Source: JAHBNG01 sp039028975 (GTDB lineage Bacteria > Chloroflexota > Anaerolineae > Caldilineales > Caldilineaceae). Taken from it: DNA of 57,308 bases. Every line of letters starts with the position of its first letter. Position 1 is the stretch's first letter. The translations under genes were made by a program, and so were the position numbers. The notes below the pieces were generated by a model. That model was not told the origin of the DNA and did not search any database. It was given only the letters and a program-made list of their open reading frames with translations. Shown one piece after another: positions 11,001 to 18,801 of this stretch. The stretch spans positions 1 to 57,308 of the forward strand of contig JBCCHB010000111.1 in NCBI GenBank assembly GCA_039028975.1, given 5' to 3'.

Positions 11001-12138
11001 CAAAGAGGGTCGGCCCTTCCCGGGTATCTGCGAAGTCAATCAGCCAGGCAAAGCCCGTCTGCTTGTCGATTAGGACGTTGTTTAGGTTGAGGTCACCGTG
11101 TAGGGTGGATACGCGGCCCTCTAACACGGTATCCAGCAGTGCATCCAGATGATGGAACGGATTGCGGAGAGATATATTTTTCAGCAACTTGGCTATAGGT
11201 TGATCGACCACAGACAGCTCAAGGGCCATCTCCTCCTCACCCAGTTTGTAGGCAGGCATAGCTTCGCAAGCGGCATCGGCTAGGAACATCAAACGGGTTG
11301 CCGATACGGTTCCGCTTACACTCTGCACCATCTGTCCCGGTTCGAAAGAGACCTCCCCTGGCCATAAGAGACGAATGCGCAGCGCAGGTGCAGCCTCCTC
11401 AGCGGGCGGTTTGGCCTGTAGTGTAATGGTACCTGCCTGACGTCTTGCTTTGGTAACAAGAAAGTTCTGCAAACGGATTGAATCGCCAACCTGCACGTGG
11501 CGTACGTCAACAACACTTACCTCACCCGCAACCAATTGCACCTTAGCCTCAGCCTCCAGGACCTTGACCTCCAAATGGACGGGCAGCAGATGATCATAGT
11601 GCTCGCCTAGCACGTACTTCTCGGCGCGGTTGATGGCCCACCAGTTCCGACCATAGACACGGAAGAGTCGGTTGAGCATAGCAACTGTGGCCTCGTCCCC
11701 CTGGGTTTCGAAATACTCTTGTAGATTGCTGGTCGGCAGGTATGGATCACCACCCGCGAAGGTATAGAGCAACGCACCAAGTTGGCCATCTTTCGCAAGA
11801 ATAGGTGGGCCTTGTAACTGGGCCGTGTTTTGGGGCGCGCTCTTCTCCACATATTGGTGATAGGCGTCATACTCGGTCTGGAGATCGTAGGGATGGGCGA
11901 TCTTGACCACAACTGGTGCCTTGCCCGATTCCAGCGAGACAAGCAGTACCAGCGCGCCACTATAGCCAGAACGGAATTCACGCTCTACAAAAAGAGTTTT
12001 GGTCCCAGGGAAAGCCGTATGTAGCAATTGTCGCTCTACATCCTGTAGACGGATACCAGGCGCGCAGCGGATAGTCGGGTGCTTATTCTGATGGGTGCTT
12101 TGATTCGAGGGTTGATGGATCATCTCGTCTGGACGCAT
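8035..12138 (-). CDS. APH-like kinase / MalT-type STAND ATPase / TPR fusion, copy 2 (no HTH)
   Basis: A 1367-aa paralogue of the neighbours, closest by eye to copy 1 (shared runs such as LNRLFRVYGR and VSTLHGDLNLNNVL). The kinase catalytic loop begins at His347, and IDFAD follows. The STAND Walker A AAAGTGKTT has Lys614. A helical TPR-like region fills the rest and ends at ...YVKRLLSLL, without HTH. The kinase and NTPase motifs are intact, so this looks functional rather than decayed. It lies 53 nt upstream of copy 1 with no obvious terminator between, consistent with one transcript. A 123-bp inverted-repeat element separates it from copy 3. ATG 12138 is the longest supported start. Confidence 0.85.
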   Translation of the reverse strand: MRPDEMIHQPSNQSTHQNKHPTIRCAPGIRLQDVERQLLHTAFPGTKTLFVEREFRSGYSGALVLLVSLESGKAPVVVKIAHPYDLQTEYDAYHQYVEKSAPQNTAQLQGPPILAKDGQLGALLYTFAGGDPYLPTSNLQEYFETQGDEATVAMLNRLFRVYGRNWWAINRAEKYVLGEHYDHLLPVHLEVKVLEAEAKVQLVAGEVSVVDVRHVQVGDSIRLQNFLVTKARRQAGTITLQAKPPAEEAAPALRIRLLWPGEVSFEPGQMVQSVSGTVSATRLMFLADAACEAMPAYKLGEEEMALELSVVDQPIAKLLKNISLRNPFHHLDALLDTVLEGRVSTLHGDLNLNNVLIDKQTGFAWLIDFADTREGPTLFDLQRLEVQLFTKLLAPGLTTSAPTGVPVEQYGTAAAAALLAALHADPPLPTAPLAELQELYTLLVGVRRLARQYLIDDQNWDEYYLGLMVTLVGALKFDELDVLARAVALTAAATAKGLIGVPLAPTTYFVEQVVDGTLSKPDAATSVPSMVQPAPQHRESFHDAKANHDVPHAIAEVATSHSPKTQNEPILLNTKFYRPHLRATWVTRPRLQKVLDRGQGEGWFLIVAAAGTGKTTLIVEWTEPQIECTCWLSLDKADDEPTRFFTYLIAAIKERLPDVAELLSEGLSKLLQASDPDAVEALLEELVALLLNRFAQVNQPLIIVLDDYHNIENKQIHEAMTRLLTHSPPLITFVIITRSDPPLPLARMRVMGRLTEVRGDALAFTQAEATHFFNESFGLKLSAQQVDALTARTEGWSAGLQMAALALQTQASDRSNFIQNFTGSHRHVLDYLMEEVLRVQTQAVRDFMIRIASLRQFNVALCNVVLDESAAQNAAVMLDYLEMHNLFLIPLDDRREWFRYHHLFAELLRSQLDKTAPNAMHQVQERAAHWYKSQEEYEQAIDYALDAGSYEFAVELIQMQGTKTTWEIPLNAWHRWRKLLPSDYFIKNPIMAMRHGNALATSGRVREATLFWQQLDPSLMPLQNYLMREYLNVDELHDRDSFAAIAVEAQSQPLDREAQIMLAYILSCMGEYRAAADTLDAVVSQSQQIGDHFVSWMALVSQCGFCVLLGELNHAIRLIQTALTFAESLPSALNDLLGIIHVAQVRICLARNELENAQQHAQQALQQVAETGFVMGVLPAATMLLAETYHAQGNKEGAQNEAKRALEYAHRSDFPSEVDWLLAYRVQMQLREGDMAAAISWLAQRRVLPPSRFYPQSICRLVEAQIYLAQNRLSDAIGLLTELTSEPANLYTADAWVLLALARQAASDEQRALAALTTAIKIAEPQMNLRAFLKQANLHAQQLVRLLTRFVHEQPENSYVKRLLSLL

Positions 12139-12225
12139 ACAAGTGCTCGGAAAAGGTTAATTCGTTGGCGTCATGTTGAATTACGGCATGGCTCATAATC
12201 ACGGAGCGCTGTTTAAGATATGCAA

Positions 12226-12348
12226 ACACTACAGCGAATTCAGATGGGAACTAATTTTTCGTCTCGTCAACAAAATCGGTCGCTCATTCAGAGAGAAGTT
12301 GGTCAGACCAGCACATAATTCGTTCTCTTGCTTAATTCGCTGTAGTGT
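12226..12348. repeat. MITE-like element with 15-bp terminal inverted repeats
   Basis: Perfect 15-bp inverted arms ACACTACAGCGAATT (12226-12240) and AATTCGCTGTAGTGT (12334-12348) enclose about 93 bp without a gene. This is the form of a small non-autonomous transposable element. It sits between copies 3 and 2 of the kinase-STAND array, in the presumed promoter or leader region of copy 2. No clear target-site duplication was seen. Confidence 0.6.
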
Positions 12349-12415
12349 CAAAAGCGTTAATCAATATCTCCAAGTTGTTTGCGTAGCAGGCGTTCCGCTC
12401 ACCATGCCCGAAGTA

Positions 12416-15400
12416 TTAACCGGCTGCTTCATCGCCAGTGGGGAGCATGGCTATCAGCTCGTAAACAAAAGCATTCTCGGGCTGTTTCCTGGAAAAATGG
12501 GTTAACAGTCTAACCAAGCATGGTCCATAACGGCTAGATTGATTCAGAAAGGCCCGCAAGTTGTTCTCCGGCTCCGCTATCGAGATGCCAGAGGTTAACG
12601 CGGAGAGAGCCCGTTCTCTATGCCCATCAATGTCGTGGGCCAAGGCTAGCAAGACCCAGGCGTCCGCAGTATGAAACTCTGGGAGTCGAGATGTTAAATC
12701 GTTCAGAATCTGGATTGCACAGCTAGATCGATCCTGGGCCAATCGAATCTGGGCTTCCACCAGCAGACAGATACTCCGAGGGCAAAAGTGAGCTGGCGGC
12801 AACTTTCTAAGCCCATTCAGCCAATCAATGGCTGTCGTGAGATCACCTTGCTGTAGTTGAATCTGGGCTTGGTATGCCGCCATCCAATCCCTATCGGCAG
12901 GGAAATCATAGGCATGAAAGTAGTCAAGCGACTCCTCGGCCGCGGCTAACGCTTGCTCTAGGCGCCCTTGGGCTTGATAGGTTTCGGCCAGCAGCATCGC
13001 GATAGCTGGAGGGATGGCCAGAATATATCCTGTTGCTTCGTTATGTTTATGTACCTTGTGAAGACACTGCTCAGCCTCATCTAACCTGTTTTGGGCGATT
13101 AGCGCGCGAGCAATGCCAAAATAGAGTGGGCCAATATTATCTACCTCCTCGTGCATGAACTCGCCATATTCGTCCAACAATTCAGTGCCAAAATCAATAG
13201 CTTCTCTTAGCCTTCCCGCTAAGGCCATGTGCCGACAACGGTGGACCGCAGCGACAACTGTGCCATACCGATTCTCATGTTGACTCATCTGGTAATGAGC
13301 GTGTTCGATTACGCGACAGGCATGTTGGCTATCCCCAGAAGCGCGCACAACCTCAGCGAATGTGGTTAGGTCAAACGGGGTGAGGGAATCAATCGGTGTC
13401 GCTTCTACAATTGCCTTAAAGCTCTCTGCATCATGGCGTTGATCAATATTGAAATAATCTGAGATGAGTCGATTGGTCGGATCGAGTTCATCAGTCCCAA
13501 TCTGCGACAGCATGGGCGTGACTTCTTTGACAATGCCATGCAAGATCATTACGTGGCCAATAATCGCTGCTGGAATCGGATGGTCGAGCAGAAAGTCTAT
13601 GGGTAAGGCGCGATACCAACGCACCCAGGTCTGTAACCTTGTCTGCCAAAATGACGCGATCATGTGAACCTGGATTAGATTCAGCGCCACATCATGTGAC
13701 TTTGACATCAGGGCATATTCGACAGCTTGCTCAATGTCTCCTTGCGCTTCGTACCAGGTGGCAGCTCGTTTCTGAATTTGCCGCGCCACATTCGGCTGGG
13801 AGGCATCAAGCTGCTGGCGCAGCAGATCCGCAAAGAGATGGTGGTAACGATACCATTGACGCATATCGTCCAACGGGGTGAGAAATAGATTGTGGGTCTC
13901 CAGATAGTGGAGCATCATCTCAGAGTTCTCAACGGTAGATTCTTCCCGTACAGCTTGACAGAGCGCGCTGTTGAATTGATGCAGAGGCGAAATACGCATC
14001 ATAAAATCGCGCACCGACTTGGGCTGCACTCGCATCACTTCTTCCATCAGATAGTCCAGCACGTGGCGATGGCTGCCGGTAAAGTTCTGAATAAAGCTGC
14101 CGCGGTCGCTGACGTGGGTCTGGAGGGCTAGTGCAGCCATCTGGAGTCCTGCACTCCAGCCTTCGGTGCGTGCCGTAAGGGCATCCACCTGTTCCGAGGT
14201 TAAGTTCAAATCAAACGACTCATTGAAGAAGTGGGTTGCCTCTTCGATGGTAAAGGCCAGCGCCTCTGCTCGAATCTCTATCAATTCGCCGGTGACGCGC
14301 ATTTTGGCCAAAGGCAATGATGGTTCCACTCGCGTCATCAAAATAAAGGTAACCTGTGGTGGAGAATGGGTAAGTAGACGAGCCATCGCGTTATGGATCT
14401 CATCCTCGTTGATGTGATGATAATCATCCAGCACAATAATCAGCCGCTCTTGCAGGAGGGCTAACTGGTTTAGCAAGGTGTCAACCACGGTGTCGACTGT
14501 ACCCGTACGTGCCGTTTGCAGCAACTCGAATAGCCCTTCGGTTAGCTCTGGCTCACAGGTTTTGATCGCGGCAGTAAGATAGAGAAAGAAGCGCCCTGGC
14601 TCATCATCTGCCCTATCAAGCGACAGCCAGCATGTTCGCTCGACGTGGGACTCAGTCCATTCTGAGATCAGCGTTGTCTTCCCCATGCCAGCCGCAGCCA
14701 CAAGTAGAATCCAGCCGCCATGTGCACCCCGTTCCAGCATCTTCCACAAGCGCGGACGGACAACGTTGGTCGAGCGAAGGCGTGGACGATAGAGCTTGGT
14801 AGCCAGGATCACTGGTTCTTTTGGCATAGCCATAGGGGTAGGGGTTGGCTCTGCTGCGCCGTCCTCGTGTGAGGCGTCATGGGGCTGTAGGGAGGAGGCG
14901 GAGGGTATCGCCGGAGGTTTATTGGGCTGTGGTTTTGACGATGAAAGATCTGTGGCAGTCGGCGGTGGGCCGACTCCGGCGACCATCGATGAGGCAATGT
15001 CAGACGCCGGGAAGAGAACAACGCCCAACAATTCTTTTATAGAGGCTGCTGCAATCAGAGAGACAGTGCGGGAGAGATCGTCTAACTCATCATATTTAAG
15101 CGCCCCAATTAGGGCCACCATAAGGCCTTGATAATATTCATCCCAATTTAGATCGTCCATCAGATAGTGGCGGACTAGTCGTCGAATGCCCGCCAGAAGC
15201 GAGTATAGTTCTTGATAGGCAGGTATGGGTGCGTTGAGCGCGGGCGGGTCCGCGTGCAGAGCCATTAGGAGGGCTGCTGTGACAGTTGCAGCATATTGCT
15301 CTACGGATACATTCTGGGAGAGCTCCTCGGAGAATTCCTGAGGGAAAGATGCGATGAGTTGGGGAGGCAGCAGCTTAGTAAAGATTTGAACTTCCAGCCG

Positions 15401-16513
15401 TTGCAGATCAAAGAGCGTTGGCCCTATGGTTGTATCGGCAAAGTCGATGAGCCAGGCAAACCCTGTCTGCCCATCGATGAGCATATTGTTGAGGTTCAGA
15501 TCGCCATGTACAACCGACACACGCATCTGTACCACGTTGACCAAAAGCGTATCCAGATAGTGGAGTGGATTACGCAACCGCAGCTTCTCCAATCGATCGG
15601 CCAACGTTGGATCAACAACTGAACGTATTAGGGATATCTGCCTTTGTTCCGATACATAGGGGGAGAGGATCCCAGAAGCCACATCATTGAGAAGCGTAAA
15701 TCGAGTGGCCGACAGAGTGCCACAGACTTGAGCCATCCTGTCTCCAGGCTCCACAGGAATTTCGCCATTCCACAAGAGGCGAATCCGCAGCGGTGGTGCG
15801 GCTTCACCTGCGGGCGGGTCGGCCTGCAGCGTGATGGTGCCTTTGGCGCAGTTGGTCTTAGCCACAACGAAATCTTGCAGACAAAGCTGTTCGCCGATCT
15901 GGAACATGCGGATGTCAGCTACGCGGACTTCACCGGCCAGCAGAAGCGCCTCAACCCCAGCCTCATCCGTAGCCTCCAAAACAGTCATCTCCAGATGTAC
16001 AGGCAGTAGATGGTCATAGTACTCACCCAAAACAAACTTCTCTGCCCGATTAATGACCCACCAATGACGACCATAGACACGAAAGAGACGGTTGAGCATG
16101 CCGACTGTCGCTTTGGCTCCTTGAGCTTCAAAAAACTCTTGTAGATTGCTAGTCGGTAGGTGGGAATCACCGCCAGCAAAGGTATAGAGCAATGCACCAA
16201 GCTGACCATCCGCGGCCAATATAGGCGGTCCATACAGCCGGGCTGTATTTTGGGGCGCACTCTTTTCGACGTGCTGGTGATATGCGTCATATTCGGATTG
16301 GAGATCGTAGGGATGGGCGATCTTGACCACAACTGGTGCTTTACCCGCCTCTAGCGAGACAAGCAGCACCAACGCACCGCTGTAGCCAGAACGGAATTCA
16401 CGTTCGATAAAGAGTGTGTCAATAGCAGGAAAGGCTGCACGCAGCAGCATCGTTTCTGAAGGGTGAAGGCGGATGCCAGGCACATGACGAATGTTCGGAT
16501 GTTTACGTTGCAT
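12416..16513 (-). CDS. APH-like kinase / MalT-type STAND ATPase / TPR fusion, copy 3 (no HTH)
   Basis: A 1365-aa protein, first in the transcriptional order and the most divergent of the three. The kinase catalytic loop HGDLNLNN begins at His336, followed by IDFADTTIGPTLFDLQRLE. The linker is rich in Pro/Ser/Thr. STAND Walker A AAAGMGKTT has Lys612, Walker B is LIIVLDDYHHI, and the ARTEGWSAGLQMAALAL segment is typical of MalT relatives. The C-terminal half is TPR-like and ends at ...FVYELIAMLPTGDEAAG, again with no HTH. Conserved kinase, NTPase and repeat modules suggest a ligand- or partner-triggered signalling switch (inference). It faces away from P450-1, with a 316-bp divergent region between them. 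Confidence 0.85.
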   Translation of the reverse strand: MQRKHPNIRHVPGIRLHPSETMLLRAAFPAIDTLFIEREFRSGYSGALVLLVSLEAGKAPVVVKIAHPYDLQSEYDAYHQHVEKSAPQNTARLYGPPILAADGQLGALLYTFAGGDSHLPTSNLQEFFEAQGAKATVGMLNRLFRVYGRHWWVINRAEKFVLGEYYDHLLPVHLEMTVLEATDEAGVEALLLAGEVRVADIRMFQIGEQLCLQDFVVAKTNCAKGTITLQADPPAGEAAPPLRIRLLWNGEIPVEPGDRMAQVCGTLSATRFTLLNDVASGILSPYVSEQRQISLIRSVVDPTLADRLEKLRLRNPLHYLDTLLVNVVQMRVSVVHGDLNLNNMLIDGQTGFAWLIDFADTTIGPTLFDLQRLEVQIFTKLLPPQLIASFPQEFSEELSQNVSVEQYAATVTAALLMALHADPPALNAPIPAYQELYSLLAGIRRLVRHYLMDDLNWDEYYQGLMVALIGALKYDELDDLSRTVSLIAAASIKELLGVVLFPASDIASSMVAGVGPPPTATDLSSSKPQPNKPPAIPSASSLQPHDASHEDGAAEPTPTPMAMPKEPVILATKLYRPRLRSTNVVRPRLWKMLERGAHGGWILLVAAAGMGKTTLISEWTESHVERTCWLSLDRADDEPGRFFLYLTAAIKTCEPELTEGLFELLQTARTGTVDTVVDTLLNQLALLQERLIIVLDDYHHINEDEIHNAMARLLTHSPPQVTFILMTRVEPSLPLAKMRVTGELIEIRAEALAFTIEEATHFFNESFDLNLTSEQVDALTARTEGWSAGLQMAALALQTHVSDRGSFIQNFTGSHRHVLDYLMEEVMRVQPKSVRDFMMRISPLHQFNSALCQAVREESTVENSEMMLHYLETHNLFLTPLDDMRQWYRYHHLFADLLRQQLDASQPNVARQIQKRAATWYEAQGDIEQAVEYALMSKSHDVALNLIQVHMIASFWQTRLQTWVRWYRALPIDFLLDHPIPAAIIGHVMILHGIVKEVTPMLSQIGTDELDPTNRLISDYFNIDQRHDAESFKAIVEATPIDSLTPFDLTTFAEVVRASGDSQHACRVIEHAHYQMSQHENRYGTVVAAVHRCRHMALAGRLREAIDFGTELLDEYGEFMHEEVDNIGPLYFGIARALIAQNRLDEAEQCLHKVHKHNEATGYILAIPPAIAMLLAETYQAQGRLEQALAAAEESLDYFHAYDFPADRDWMAAYQAQIQLQQGDLTTAIDWLNGLRKLPPAHFCPRSICLLVEAQIRLAQDRSSCAIQILNDLTSRLPEFHTADAWVLLALAHDIDGHRERALSALTSGISIAEPENNLRAFLNQSSRYGPCLVRLLTHFSRKQPENAFVYELIAMLPTGDEAAG

Positions 16514-16705
16514 AGACAGCTACCTAATTGAGTTTGGGCGGGCACTCTTTTCCTAGGCGTATAGAACAGAAATCATAGATGGGGATGCATATTGTTGCTT
16601 GGATTAATACGGGGATGAAAACAGTGATTTTACAATCCGCATCAATCCGTGTTCTATTTTTAGGGAGCTTATTGAGTATACCACAGGTAGCGCAATCATG
16701 GAGAT

Positions 16706-16779
16706 GTCAGAAATCTAACCAAATTATCAAACAAATGTTGTTGAAAGATCAAGTTGTACTCCCAAATTCGTCATATCCT
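16706..16779 (+). promoter_or_regulatory. Regulon site 1: triple direct repeat plus -10, upstream of P450-1
   Basis: GTCAGA (16706), then 14 nt, ATCAAA (16726-16731), 16 nt, ATCAAG (16748-16753), 20 nt, TATCCT (16774-16779). The same spacing recurs at four other sites in the window. The proximal repeat occupies the place of a -35 element. The start codon of P450-1 is 51 nt beyond the -10-like hexamer. Confidence 0.7.
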
Positions 16780-16829
16780 GACTGGCGTGGGTATTCATTT
16801 TTCTGGAACCGCATAAAAGGAGAGGGATA

Positions 16830-18224
16830 ATGCATCATGCCGCAACCCCAAATCTACGGATAGCCAGTCAACCAAGCGTCTGTCCGAAAACCGAAGGCTG
16901 GCCTTTGGTCGGCGCCATCCCTAGCCTCATGCACTCGTCTTTTGGCTTCTTTGAACACGCCAGGAAACGGTATGGTGATATCTATACGCTCGACCTAGGT
17001 TTCGCCCAAATAATCATGTTGGGTCATCCGAAGCATGCCCAGCATGTTCTGTGCGATAACGCGCAAAATTACGTGAAGCGCGGCCCCCTTTGGACCAATG
17101 TCAAGCAGTTGATTGGCAACGGTTTGGTCAGCAGCGAAGGTGACTTTTGGTTGCGCCAGCGTCGGATGATGCAGCCCCACTTTCACCAAGAGAGGTTGTC
17201 TGCTATAGCGGAACTAATGACAGAGGCTGCTGAGGAGGAGATTGCGTCGTGGGTGGTTCCCTCGCAGACTGTGGATAGTCGATCGACTGTGGATTTGATG
17301 CACACATTTAATCAAATGGCTATGCGCGTCATCGTGCGAACCATGTTCGGTACTTCGTTGTGCACCGAACAGATGGATGAGATCGGCAGAGCCATCAGCC
17401 GCGCTTGGGATCATCTCTTTCTCACCATGTTTGGCAACAAACTACCTGGGTGGTTGCCCGTTTTAGGTGGACAACGCTTTCAATCTGACCTGGAGACGTA
17501 TAACAGCGCCGTCTACCAGATCATCGATGAACAACGGCGCAATCCTAACGGTAAGAACCACCTTTTGGCCTTGCTTCTTGATGCTGTGGATGAAGAGAGC
17601 GGCGAAGGCATGAGCGATAAACAGCTTCGTGATGAGGTTGCGACCCTCTTTGTAGCCGGTTTTGAAACATCGACGATTGCCTTGGCGTGGAGCGTCTACT
17701 TTTTGGCTAAGTACCCGGCCATTCAAAGACGAGTAGAAGAAGAAGTGGAGCGCGTCCTGGGCGGTCGCAGGCCAACTTTTGCCGACTTACCGCACCTGAC
17801 CTATACGCGCATGGTGTTGCAAGAGAGTATCCGCCTCTGCCCTCCGGCTTGGTTTACGCCGCGACTAGCTGCAGAAGACGATGTAATCGACGGCTATCAC
17901 ATTCCGGCTGGCAGCAACATTGGCATACTGAAATTTATGATTCACCGTCACCCCGACTTCTGGCACCAACCCGAAAAGTTCGATCCAGAACGCTTCTCCC
18001 CAGAACATTCGGCTGCACGCCACCGCTATGCCTGGGTTCCGTTTGGCGCAGGGCAACGCATCTGTATTGGTCGGGAATTTGCCCTAATGGAAGGCCAACT
18101 GACGCTTGCCATGTTTGTGCAACGATTCCAGGCTTACCCAATTGACGGATACGAACCCAAATTGAAACTTTCTGGCACGCTCACGACAAGCAATGGGATC
18201 CGCGTAAGATTGGCAAGACGATAG
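16830..18224 (+). CDS. Cytochrome P450 (copy 1)
   Basis: A 464-aa haem-thiolate monooxygenase. The I-helix oxygen-activation motif is AGFETS (Ala276-Ser281), the ExxR motif is ESIR (Glu332, Arg335), and the haem loop FGAGQRICIG places the axial ligand at Cys412. No reductase or ferredoxin domain is fused and none is encoded nearby, so electrons must come from elsewhere. No membrane anchor is obvious. AAGGAGAG lies about 8 nt before ATG 16830. It opens an apparent operon with the NTF2-like and kinase genes and is preceded by regulon site 1. It is clearly paralogous to the P450 at 20414 (shared SEGDFWLRQRRMMQP). The substrate is unknown. Confidence 0.95.
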   Translation: MHHAATPNLRIASQPSVCPKTEGWPLVGAIPSLMHSSFGFFEHARKRYGDIYTLDLGFAQIIMLGHPKHAQHVLCDNAQNYVKRGPLWTNVKQLIGNGLVSSEGDFWLRQRRMMQPHFHQERLSAIAELMTEAAEEEIASWVVPSQTVDSRSTVDLMHTFNQMAMRVIVRTMFGTSLCTEQMDEIGRAISRAWDHLFLTMFGNKLPGWLPVLGGQRFQSDLETYNSAVYQIIDEQRRNPNGKNHLLALLLDAVDEESGEGMSDKQLRDEVATLFVAGFETSTIALAWSVYFLAKYPAIQRRVEEEVERVLGGRRPTFADLPHLTYTRMVLQESIRLCPPAWFTPRLAAEDDVIDGYHIPAGSNIGILKFMIHRHPDFWHQPEKFDPERFSPEHSAARHRYAWVPFGAGQRICIGREFALMEGQLTLAMFVQRFQAYPIDGYEPKLKLSGTLTTSNGIRVRLARR

Positions 18225-18395
18225 TATTTCTCAGTTTCATTTTGAGATAGTCCGTTTTGAAGGAGAGCACAAATGAACCCAAGCAAATAAAAAAGCTTTC
18301 AGCTACTCAGCCGTCAGCTACTCAGCCCGTATAGCTCATATCTGGGGGCTGATTTTATACTTTCCTATACTACAAAAAATGACACCACCGCCATC

Positions 18396-18800
18396 ATGCA
18401 ACTCCTTGCCACTGAGTCCACTGCCTTCTGGCATAAAGATTTTGAGGCGTGGGCCGCGTGCTGGCTACATACTCCCTACGTTCGAATAATGGGCTGGTGG
18501 GCGCGAGGCGGCGTTACGGTCATAGAGGGATGGGAAGCAATCAGCAGTCGCATGAAGGCAACAATGGCTGCGAATCCTGAACCCAATCCAACTGCATCCA
18601 ACGTGCGGCGAGAGAATGTGAACCTACAAATCAACGAAAACATGGCCTGGCTAACATTCGATCAATATGGTGAAGAGACAGGAGATGTAGAGATGGACAT
18701 GCCAGGCTTAAGCCGGGAAACGCGCGTCGTTGAGAAGAAAAACGGCGAATGGAAAATTGTCTATGTCAATTGGCTTCTTGAAGGTAAGGACAACAGATAA
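18396..18800 (+). CDS. NTF2/SnoaL-like protein with interrupted 5' end
   Basis: The 134-aa frame matches NTF2-like (DUF4440/SnoaL-type) folds: MQLLATESTAFWHKDFEAW at the start, a Trp/Gly-rich middle and RETRVVEKKNGEWKIVYVNW at the end. ATG 18396 lacks a ribosome site. A good one (AAGGAGAG) precedes ATG 18273, which is in the same frame but meets TAA at 18288 after five codons. The 105 nt between hold a direct repeat of CAGCTACTCAGCC (about 18301 and 18316) and no family-like sequence, so the original N-terminus seems to have been disrupted. Internal initiation may still give a near-complete domain. The gene ends one base before the kinase start, so the pair is probably coupled. Role could be cyclase/isomerase or ligand binding. 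Confidence 0.65.
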   Translation: MQLLATESTAFWHKDFEAWAACWLHTPYVRIMGWWARGGVTVIEGWEAISSRMKATMAANPEPNPTASNVRRENVNLQINENMAWLTFDQYGEETGDVEMDMPGLSRETRVVEKKNGEWKIVYVNWLLEGKDNR

Positions 18801-18801
18801 C

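Noticed and set aside
16578..16603. Sixth regulon site on the minus strand before kinase-STAND copy 3 (TCCAAG, 20 nt, TATGAT)
   Set aside because: The spacing to the -10 fits, but neither upstream repeat is present at 22 and 42 bp, so it is likely an ordinary promoter or chance.
16579..16830. 83-aa ORF before P450-1
   Set aside because: It lacks a ribosome site, contains regulon site 1, and has no domain-like sequence.
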